A DNA stretch of 21,368 nucleotides from Allobaculum sp. (GTDB lineage Bacteria > Bacillota_I > Bacilli_A > Erysipelotrichales > Erysipelotrichaceae): assembly GCA_014803815.1 (NCBI GenBank), contig JAAVAY010000125.1, positions 1 through 21,368 of the forward strand, in the 5' to 3' direction. Shown in pieces: positions 15,966 to 21,368 of the stretch. Position 1 is the stretch's first letter, and the number at the start of each line of letters is the position of its first letter. The notes under the pieces were generated by a model. The model was not told the origin of the DNA. It ran no database searches and saw nothing but the letters and a program-made list of their open reading frames with translations. Made by a program: the position numbers and the translations under genes.

Positions 15966-16016
15966 AAAAAAAGCCCCTAGTTTAAGACCAATTGATCTTT
16001 TGTAGATGGCTCTTTT
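15966..16016 (-). terminator. Weak terminator of the thioesterase gene
   Basis: AGCC (15972-15975) with CTA (15977-15979) pairs with TAG (16003-16005) and GGCT (16008-16011) in an imperfect stem with a long loop. It is flanked by A7 (15966-15972) and T5, so the minus strand ends in a run of T. Position and T-tract favour a terminator; the imperfect stem lowers confidence. Confidence 0.45.
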
Positions 16017-16039
16017 TGAATTATATGGATGCCTACTTT

Positions 16040-16402
16040 TTAAATGTCTAATTTCTCCATAAAGCGATCTACATTTACAATTGCACGTTTATGAAAACCT
16101 TTACCAATACAATAGCCATCGCAATATGCTTTTACCTCAAAAGTATAAATACGTCCTTCTACTGATTTTAAACAGCTATAAATTTGGACTCTTTTTCCTA
16201 AAGCCGTAGGTCGATCGTGGCTTACGTCCAATGAAATACCAACATTCGTTTGCCCTTTTTCAAGTGGAATGAGTTCAAAGGAAGCTTCTTCCATCCAAGC
16301 AATCATACGAGGAGTTGCTAGGACAGGTAAAGCTCCACTTTTCATCGAAATGGCTAAATCTTCTGCTTCCACAGTGCGATATAAAACACAACATTTTTCC
16401 AT
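16040..16402 (-). CDS. Hotdog-fold thioesterase, fluoroacetyl-CoA thioesterase-like
   Basis: A 120-residue single hotdog domain. The pattern ATPRMIAWMEEAS, then GQTNVGISLDVSHDRPTALG, VEGRIYTFEVKAYCDG and IGKGFHKRAIVNVDRF matches the FlK-like thioesterase family. Thr30, Glu38 and His62 correspond to the Thr/Glu/His catalytic triad of FlK, with similar spacing. It probably hydrolyses an acyl-CoA; in organisms without fluoroacetate the substrate is unknown and the role may be housekeeping removal of unwanted acyl-CoAs. AAGGGA lies about 9 nt before the ATG. The gene stands alone, and a dyad lies 18 nt upstream of the start (16420-16441). Confidence 0.85.
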   Translation of the reverse strand: MEKCCVLYRTVEAEDLAISMKSGALPVLATPRMIAWMEEASFELIPLEKGQTNVGISLDVSHDRPTALGKRVQIYSCLKSVEGRIYTFEVKAYCDGYCIGKGFHKRAIVNVDRFMEKLDI

Positions 16403-16419
16403 CTCAAAAGTCCCTTCTT

Positions 16420-16441
16420 GACTATCCTATGGATATTAGTC
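16420..16441. promoter_or_regulatory. Imperfect dyad ahead of the thioesterase gene
   Basis: GACTATCC (16420-16427) and GGATA-T-TAGTC (16431-16441) are inverted copies around a 3-nt centre with a one-base bulge. The position, just before the ribosome site, suits an operator or a small leader hairpin. No known operator was matched. Confidence 0.35.
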
Positions 16442-16790
16442 TTTTTAAATTTTCAAAATCTTAAGTGGAAAGACAAAGGAATTCTCTTCTTCTTTTCCAC
16501 ATTTTTCCTTATTTAGAAAACGATTTAGAATCTCTGACTTCGATCAAAAATTCCGTCTTCCTTCTCAAGATTTTACGGCTCAAAGCGTACCCATCTTAGA
16601 CTTCTAAAAGCAAGATTCTTACTCTTTTAGAGACAGAAACCACTTTCCTTTTACAAAACTCTAAAGAAAAGAAGATCTTCCTTTATTCAAAGCTATAGAG
16701 AACTCCCCAATCATTTCTTTTCCTTAAAAATGTCAAAGACTTTTCAGCCAAAAAATTCAAGATGAGATTTTCCTTGTCTAACTTCATGAC
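16442..16790. other. AT-rich intergenic region
   Basis: About 350 bp between the thioesterase gene and the terminator of the DUF5648 gene. No gene, RNA or repeat was recognised on either strand. TTGAAA on the minus strand near 16450 could be part of the thioesterase promoter, but its -10 partner is poor. Confidence 0.5.
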
Positions 16791-16817
16791 AAAAAAGAGA
16801 GGCTTTAAACCTCTCTT
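16791..16817 (-). terminator. Terminator of the DUF5648-repeat gene
   Basis: AAGAGAGG (16795-16802) pairs with CCTCTCTT (16810-16817) around a 7-nt loop. On the minus strand it is followed by T residues (plus 16791-16796). It begins 9 bp after the stop codon. Confidence 0.85.
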
Positions 16818-16825
16818 CATTATTT

Positions 16826-17281
16826 TTAGTTTTTTAATCCATACCAAGCAATACCTTCATATTGCCAGTCTTGTTGGACAAGATTATCACGCTCTTCTTC
16901 ACTCACAGTATATTGGTGAGATCCAGCTTCTTTACAATTAGGATTGTAAAGTCTATGTAACTGAACAATATCCTCACTATTGGAATCAGCGGAATAAAGA
17001 CCAATTCCTTCTTGTTGCCAACCGTATTGAGCTAAAATATCATACTCATTTTTATCCATCGTATAGTGGTGATCTCCATTATTGGGATTCACCAAACGAT
17101 AAATTGGGAAATCTGAGACTTCAGGTGAAGTCCACCCCTGTCCTTCATCGCTCCATCGACTATCTTTCAATAGTTCATTTCTCTCTGACTCGTTAGAGGT
17201 AAAGAAATGTTCTCCAGTTAGAGTATTGAAGAGTCGATATAAGGTTTTCTTGGCTGTAGAAGAAGCCACTGGTTTATCCAT
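16826..17281 (-). CDS. DUF5648-repeat protein, 5' end apparently lost
   Basis: From the only standard start (ATG at 17281) the product has 151 residues. It contains three repeats of the DUF5648 type: LYRLFNTLTGEHFFTSN (14-30), IYRLVNPNNGDHHYTMD (60-76) and LHRLYNPNCKEAGSHQYT (109-126), each ending in a GW or DW followed by EG(I/Q)G-type residues. Such modules are found in secreted or wall-associated proteins of Gram-positive bacteria, often next to enzyme domains; their ligand is unknown. The ATG has no ribosome site, and the same frame runs open upstream to 17446 through a Ser-rich linker without any ATG, GTG or TTG. The true gene probably began further upstream (see 17282-17469). Domain call good, gene integrity doubtful. 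Confidence 0.7.
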   Translation of the reverse strand: MDKPVASSTAKKTLYRLFNTLTGEHFFTSNESERNELLKDSRWSDEGQGWTSPEVSDFPIYRLVNPNNGDHHYTMDKNEYDILAQYGWQQEGIGLYSADSNSEDIVQLHRLYNPNCKEAGSHQYTVSEEERDNLVQQDWQYEGIAWYGLKN

Positions 17282-17469
17282 AGGATAATGGTAAGGCTTG
17301 CTTGAGCTGCTATTGCTACTTGGTCGAGTAGAGGAAGAAATAGAAGTCGTGTTATCAGTGCTAACAAATTCAATAGAAATGAGAGAAATTAAGTCACGAA
17401 GAATAAAAGTGCTGTTCCTGAAGAGAGGAAAACACCTAAAAAGATCTTAAAATCTTGCTCGTAAGAAAA
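17282..17469 (-). pseudogene. Frameshifted 5' part of the DUF5648 gene (signal/anchor and linker)
   Basis: In the DUF5648 frame, 17446-17282 reads through LISLISIEFVSTDNTTSISS and a Ser-rich stretch into KPYHYPMDKPV. In a different frame, 17469-17392 reads FKIFLGVFLSSGTALLFFVT followed by TAA, a convincing membrane or signal segment. Joining them by a frameshift near 17390-17410 would give a normal N-terminal anchor plus linker plus DUF5648 repeats. Upstream, AAAAGGAATAAAA near 17505-17515 looks like a ribosome site, but no ATG follows and a TAG lies in frame. At least two lesions are therefore needed, which points to a real pseudogene rather than a single sequencing error. Confidence 0.5.
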
Positions 17470-17707
17470 CTAGGTTAGAAACACAGCTTTTTTCTTTTAA
17501 TCGATTTTTATTCCTTTTCTGGATCGAGAGGATTAGACAAAAATAAAAACTGAAAAGCTCAATGAACGTAAGCCTCTAGATAGAAAGAGGAAAATGAGCC
17601 AGATCAAAATCTAAATAAGGGACATACGTTTCTAACCGTCTTTAAGCTTAACCAATCTATAGCTCCATTAAAACCCGTCATTCATTTGATAAAGATAAAA
17701 GAGACTT

Positions 17708-18505
17708 TTATTTTTGAGTAGAAAGCTTATGAAGATTATCAATTTTAAGAGACATCGAATAGATATCTTTAGAAACATGATAGAGAGAATAGTTCATTCG
17801 AATTCGATTTCTTAAAGCCAGTTGGGTTCTATAGTAGAACACGAAAGTTATAGCAATAAAAAAAACACCTATTAGTAAGTCTGCCAAATAGTTATCGAGC
17901 TGGATCAAGAAGCTTGCTAATGCAACACACAATGCGATTATAAAGAGAATAAAAGAGGCTGTAGTCAGTTCTTTTGATAATCCCCAAACTTCCCTAAGTG
18001 TTTCAGTCTTTTGATTAAATCCATATATTTGGTTATGGTAAACACAAAATGCATAAACATAATTGTTATGTTCAGGATTATTGTGATCAAATCGTCCTAA
18101 ATTTTTCATCTCAAAAATATATCTAGCATCGGCTCTAAAAGCTCGTAGTTTAAAATAACTATTGAAAGGATATTGAATACGAAATGAATGTCTCTCGAGA
18201 CATTTTAAAGATCCTTCAATCATTTGATTTTCCTTAAAGTTAAAGAAAGATTGTCCTAAAAATTGCAATATCAAGCCCAATATATAAGCTATCATTAAAT
18301 AAAATAAAACCACAAAAATCGCATAAATTATTCCCTGATTTTTGCCACCCTTAAAAAGGATAGAAAGAATAATATCGTTTATAGAAAATAAATTTACAGG
18401 ATATAAAATGATAAGTGTTCCAAATATAAAATATGTACCAGAAATAATAGGATTTAGAAAATCATAAACATTAAATCTAGCCGTAATTTCTTTTAAATCG
18501 CTCAT
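17708..18505 (-). CDS. Orphan integral membrane protein with two pairs of membrane helices
   Basis: A 265-residue protein from the ATG at 18505 (GGAG about 10 nt upstream; an in-frame ATG ten codons earlier has no better site). The N-terminus MSDLKEITARFNVYDFLNP leads into TM1 (ISGTYFIFGTLIILYPVNLF) and TM2 (about 60-85, AIFVVLFYLMIAYILGLIL). A soluble segment of about 100 residues with many charged and aromatic residues follows, then TM3 (TTASFILFIIALCVALASF) and TM4 (DLLIGVFFIAITFVFYY) and a basic tail. I do not recognise a named family. Four-helix proteins with an 'F-x-x-Y-D-F' start of this kind sometimes occur in accessory regions. A near-consensus promoter lies at 18534-18562. The gene is isolated and AT-rich, which suggests acquisition. 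Confidence 0.7.
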   Translation of the reverse strand: MSDLKEITARFNVYDFLNPIISGTYFIFGTLIILYPVNLFSINDIILSILFKGGKNQGIIYAIFVVLFYLMIAYILGLILQFLGQSFFNFKENQMIEGSLKCLERHSFRIQYPFNSYFKLRAFRADARYIFEMKNLGRFDHNNPEHNNYVYAFCVYHNQIYGFNQKTETLREVWGLSKELTTASFILFIIALCVALASFLIQLDNYLADLLIGVFFIAITFVFYYRTQLALRNRIRMNYSLYHVSKDIYSMSLKIDNLHKLSTQK

Positions 18506-18533
18506 ATTAACACCACTCCAAAAAGATATCATC

Positions 18534-18562
18534 ATTTTATCTTATACTTAAAATTTGGTCAA
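18534..18562 (-). promoter_or_regulatory. Near-consensus promoter of the orphan membrane gene
   Basis: The minus strand has TTGACC (plus 18557-18562), a 17-bp spacer and TAAAAT (plus 18534-18539). This predicts a start near 18527 and a leader of about 22 nt with GGAG before the ATG at 18505. It is the best promoter match in the window. Confidence 0.7.
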
Positions 18563-19098
18563 ACGTTTAAAAATAAATCAGTAATAAAATATTTATTGGA
18601 AATCATGAATTTAATTCCATAAAAGTTTATTAAATCCTGAAAAAATCTTTTTTTCTTTCATCGGACGCTCATTGAGATAATCCTATTTGTATCGTAGTAG
18701 CAAATCATATTCAGAACGTTTTTGAGCTTGTTGGTGGTATGATTTAAGTCACTTTTTTAAATTTGCTTACTCCTTCCAGAAACAACAAGTACAAAAATAT
18801 TGGAAGGCATAGATCTTCCTATTAGCTAGAATAAGGTTGAGAGTTAGATAAAACTTAGAAGTTTCCATCTCTAGCTATACTCGTTCGGCAAGGATTAAAA
18901 GATTGAAAAATTTTGATTGCTCCTAACTTGGAAGATAGTATTCATCCTTTTTAGTTCAATGGATCTTGAATAAGTTCATAGACTTGATTACAGAAAGATA
19001 GACCTTAGAAAATTCGGGTTCAAAAATACTGGATTAGTGGCTCAAATTTATTTCATTTTTGAACCGTTTTTACTTTAGATATCCTTCTTTATCAAACT

Positions 19099-19123
19099 AA
19101 GTGAATCAATTCACTTGTATAAT
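19099..19123 (+). promoter_or_regulatory. Palindrome abutting a TATAAT box
   Basis: AAGTGAAT and ATTCACTT form a perfect 8-bp inverted repeat with a 2-nt centre (19099-19116). A perfect TATAAT follows at 19118-19123. No -35 hexamer is visible, because the palindrome fills that spacer. The arrangement fits an operator over a promoter that might serve the micro-ORF at 19220. Confidence 0.35.
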
Positions 19124-19219
19124 CGTTCCATTAAAACATTACATGACAAAAGTTTATAGTTCAAAAAGTATAGTTTAACTAACTATCTATATACTATGTC
19201 TCGAGCCAAGTTATTTAAA

Positions 19220-19300
19220 ATGAATAAAAGGAAGGAGATGAGGATATACTTTGTTCGTATGCTAGTCCTAACTCCCTCTTTATCCTCGCTTGATCTATAA
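19220..19300 (+). CDS. Possible micro-protein of 26 residues
   Basis: ATG at 19220 reads MNKRKEMRIYFVRMLVLTPS followed by LSSLDL and TAA. A second in-frame ATG at 19238 has AAAAGGA 5 nt upstream, the better ribosome site, giving 20 residues. The peptide is basic then hydrophobic. GAGGATA (19240-19246) and TATCCTC (19281-19287) form an inverted repeat inside the ORF. No homologue is recognised, and an ORF this short can arise by chance. Confidence 0.22.
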   Translation: MNKRKEMRIYFVRMLVLTPSLSSLDL

Positions 19301-19430
19301 ATAAAGGATTATATCTATAATCTATCACTATAAATTGAGGTAAAATTTAGAAAAAAACTTAAGTTAATCCTTAAAAACTCATTAGAAATGATGATCCAAG
19401 AGAGTTATACGGTATTCTTTGAAGAAAGAT

Positions 19431-19480
19431 AAAACAAAAGACTCAGAGAGAACTTTTAAAAGTTCTACTCTGAGTCTTTT
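19431..19480 (-). terminator. Strong terminator of the surface-protein gene
   Basis: AAAAGACTCAGAG (19436-19448) pairs with CTCTGAGTCTTTT (19468-19480), a 13-bp stem. The inside is itself a 9-bp self-complementary arm, AGAACTTTT/AAAAGTTCT (19449-19466), with a single bulged A. Minus-strand T residues follow. It lies 16 bp after the stop codon. Confidence 0.9.
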
Positions 19481-19495
19481 TAAGAGAAAAAAACT

Positions 19496-21368
19496 CTAGT
19501 GTTTTCTTTGGCTATAGCATATTCCTACTCCCAAACATAATATGGCTACACAGAAGAGTATGGCCCAGAATCTTACATTGGTTTCTGTACTCGTTAAAGC
19601 ATTGGAACCATTGTTAGAAGCTGGAGTTTTACTCGTCGTTACGGATGTTTTATTGGAAGAAGGATTGTTTATATTGTTATTTGTAATGTTTGTATTATTG
19701 TTTGTGATATTCGTCGTTCCACCTGGAGTGGTCGTAGTGGTGGGAGGAGTGGGTGTTGGTATTTTTGACTCTACTGGTTCTCGAATATCGACTTCATTGG
19801 ATGGAACTTGTCCTGTTGGATTGTTTGGATCTTCTCCATAGGTAGCTGTTCCAATATTGGGCCATAAAGTCGTTGCCTCTACATTAGGAACTTGTACCTT
19901 GAAAGTAACTTCTACGACTTCTAATGGCTCTAAAGTTCCTATCGTCCAAATAATCGTTTTCCCTTCGACTTGAATGGTTCCTTTCGTGGTAGATTGATCT
20001 AATAATGTAAGTTGGGCTCCACTTCCCAATGGGGATGGAATCGTATCTCTTATCACTACATTTGGAACAGAATTCATTGTTTTATTCGTGAGCGTTAAAC
20101 GATATTCAATAATATCATTCGCTTGAACGGGCATAGGATCGTTTCTTCCATGCGTATTCCATGGTTCAGCCGTCGTTCCGATTACTTTTCTCTGTTCTTT
20201 TAGAAGAGAAAGATCCATGGCTGGATTCGTAGAGCTATCTACTTTATTGGAATCTACACTATCTGTAGGATTGTTTGGATTTGGGCCAAATGCAGCATGA
20301 GCGACGTTCTCCCATAAAGTATTTCCACTTACCTGAGGAACGATAACTTTAAATGTCACACTCTTACTTGCTCCACTTGTTCCTTGTCGAGTTAATGTTC
20401 CTACCTTCCAAGTAAGCTCTGTGCCATTTATCGTTACATCTTGTCCTATTAAAGAGGTCTGATCTAAGACAAGTTGAGCATCGGTTCCTTCTGGAACTGG
20501 AATGGTATCCTTAATTACCACATTTTGAGCAGAAGTGTTTGAAGTATTGGAGGCTGTAATTTGATATTCAATGATGTCTCCTGGACTTACTGCCATTGGA
20601 TTATTTCTATCAAATTTATTCCAAGCCGAAGTCACACCTTCAGAAATTTTTCGCTGCTCTTTCACTAAAGAAATAGATGGTTTACTGGAAGAACCGCCAC
20701 CTCCTCCACCTCCAGAAGAAGTAGATTCTTTACTATCTACTTTATTCGATGGAATTGGCTTAGAAGGTGTATTGGGTTCAGAGTCAAAGGTAGCATACGC
20801 TATATTTTCCCAAACCGTATCTTCACTGACTTGAGGAACCTTGACTTTAAAGGTTACACTTTTGCTTTCTCCAATATCTAAATCTCCTACCTTCCATGTC
20901 AGCTTCTTTTCTGTTTGATTTATATATACATTTGAACCTAAAGACGTTTCATCAAGCACAAGTAAAGCTGTTCCTTGAATTGGAGTAGGAATCGTATCTT
21001 CAATTACTACATTTTGAGCGATTACTTTTGAAGTATTAGAAACTGTAACTTTATATTCAATTACATCATTGGCTCCTACACTCATAGGATTACTAATATC
21101 TTGCCTGTTCCATCCTAAAGGAGTTCCGTTCGTAATCCTTTGTTGTTCTTTAAAAATTATAATATTTGGATCATTTGGACTTTCTTTAGTAGTCACTTCA
21201 TTTGAATCTTTTGTTTTACGATCTTCAGGAGGACCAGATGTAACTGTAGCTACGTTTGTCCAAGTCGTCGTATCAATTACATCTGGAACATTTACTTTAA
21301 AGGTAACAGACTGGGTAGAATTAGGAGCTAAATCGCCAAGATTCCAAGTAATCGTATTCCCTTGTAAA
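19496..21368 (-). CDS. Cell-surface protein with tandem DUF11-like repeats and membrane anchor, N-terminus outside window
   Basis: The frame is open from the right edge to TAG/TAA at 19496, so the gene is 5'-truncated; a GTG at 21196 is internal and not a start. Visible are the end of one repeat and three full repeats of about 140 residues. Each contains a block like NPMSVGANDVIEYKVTVSNT, then NVVIxDTIP, then LTWKVGxL, then SVTFKVxVPQV and a TLWENIAxAxF-type end, which matches the DUF11/TIGR01451 adhesin repeat. Linkers include seven glycines (about 162-168 after the GTG), a Pro/Thr stretch and an Asn/Thr stretch. The C-terminus is a membrane helix with a basic end (YSQRKH). Instead of LPXTG it has LTSTE just before the helix. 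Likely a surface adhesin or stalk; ligand unknown. Confidence 0.85.
   Translation of the reverse strand, partial: LQGNTITWNLGDLAPNSTQSVTFKVNVPDVIDTTTWTNVATVTSGPPEDRKTKDSNEVTTKESPNDPNIIIFKEQQRITNGTPLGWNRQDISNPMSVGANDVIEYKVTVSNTSKVIAQNVVIEDTIPTPIQGTALLVLDETSLGSNVYINQTEKKLTWKVGDLDIGESKSVTFKVKVPQVSEDTVWENIAYATFDSEPNTPSKPIPSNKVDSKESTSSGGGGGGGSSSKPSISLVKEQRKISEGVTSAWNKFDRNNPMAVSPGDIIEYQITASNTSNTSAQNVVIKDTIPVPEGTDAQLVLDQTSLIGQDVTINGTELTWKVGTLTRQGTSGASKSVTFKVIVPQVSGNTLWENVAHAAFGPNPNNPTDSVDSNKVDSSTNPAMDLSLLKEQRKVIGTTAEPWNTHGRNDPMPVQANDIIEYRLTLTNKTMNSVPNVVIRDTIPSPLGSGAQLTLLDQSTTKGTIQVEGKTIIWTIGTLEPLEVVEVTFKVQVPNVEATTLWPNIGTATYGEDPNNPTGQVPSNEVDIREPVESKIPTPTPPTTTTTPGGTTNITNNNTNITNNNINNPSSNKTSVTTSKTPASNNGSNALTSTETNVRFWAILFCVAILCLGVGICYSQRKH
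19787..21368 (-). repeat. Tandem DUF11-like domain repeats (about 430-450 bp)
   Basis: Three complete units lie at about 20732-21163, 20231-20677 and 19787-20215, and part of a fourth at 21200-21368. The protein units share the order EQR(K), WN, (N/D)PM, D(I/V)IEY, NVVI-DTIP, VTFKV, VP-V and LW-N(I/V)-A. DNA identity is limited, so the duplications are not recent. Confidence 0.8.

Larger units (their letters stand above)
18563..19430. other. Long AT-rich region without a firm gene
   Basis: About 870 bp. It contains a minus-strand protein-like fragment broken by a TAG (18611-18748), an 11-bp inverted repeat GGTTCAAAAAT/ATTTTTGAACC (19017-19065) followed by T residues on the plus strand, a perfect 8-bp dyad AAGTGAAT/ATTCACTT (19099-19116) beside TATAAT (19118-19123), and a 26-codon ORF with a ribosome site (19220-19300). 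No tRNA or known riboswitch was seen. The rest looks decayed. Confidence 0.5.

Noticed and set aside
21194..21196. GTG as the start of the DUF11-repeat protein
   Set aside because: The frame stays open to the window edge and codes for another repeat of the same kind, so the start lies outside.
1..21368. CRISPR array, tRNA, rRNA or insertion sequence
   Set aside because: No regularly spaced repeats, cloverleaf, rRNA segment or paired terminal inverted repeats around a transposase were seen; the Rpn gene is often labelled 'transposase' but shows no element ends.

Overview
The window reads as chromosomal DNA of a low-GC Gram-positive bacterium (Bacillota). The order rapZ-yvcK-whiA, a KtrAB potassium transporter, AAAGGAGG-type ribosome binding sites, intrinsic terminators and a sortase-anchor-like surface protein all fit. 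The genes after whiA (lipoprotein, NusG domain II protein, HepS/Gx transporter-type membrane protein) recall Erysipelotrichia, but that placement is from memory and tentative.

Layout. (1) 1-4178, minus strand: a tightly coupled six-gene operon, rapZ, yvcK, whiA, lipoprotein, NusG-II protein and a HepS-like protein cut by the window edge; neighbours overlap or lie 3 bp apart. (2) 4191-5072: AT-rich DNA without a convincing gene. (3) 5073-11418, plus strand: an accessory island with an Rpn/PD-(D/E)XK nuclease and then a 1771-residue protein joining a sacsin-type GHKL ATPase to a UPF1/DNA2-like SF1 helicase. A terminator-like hairpin lies only 24 nt before the start codon of the giant gene. (4) 11436-11689: a small minus-strand unit between two terminators, with a strong Shine-Dalgarno but no standard start codon nearby. 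(5) 11736-13771, minus: ktrB-ktrA with a structured leader. (6) 13993-15693, minus: a stand-alone 5'-3' exonuclease (FEN/Pol I N-terminal type) with a long basic low-complexity tail. (7) 16040-16402, minus: a FlK-like hotdog thioesterase. (8) 16826-17469, minus: a DUF5648-repeat secreted or anchored protein whose 5' end looks broken. (9) 17708-18505, minus: an orphan four-helix membrane protein with a near-consensus promoter. (10) 18563-19430: non-coding or decayed DNA with one possible micro-ORF. (11) 19496 to the right edge, minus: a surface protein of tandem DUF11-like repeats with a C-terminal membrane anchor and a degenerate sorting motif.

How the parts relate. Region 1 is core physiology: RapZ, YvcK and WhiA link cell envelope, carbon metabolism and division. 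KtrAB handles potassium uptake. The best candidate for an undescribed system is region 3: an ATPase-helicase fusion of the kind seen in prokaryotic defence islands, beside a recombination-promoting nuclease, in AT-rich DNA between two core operons. A defence role is inferred from architecture and context only.
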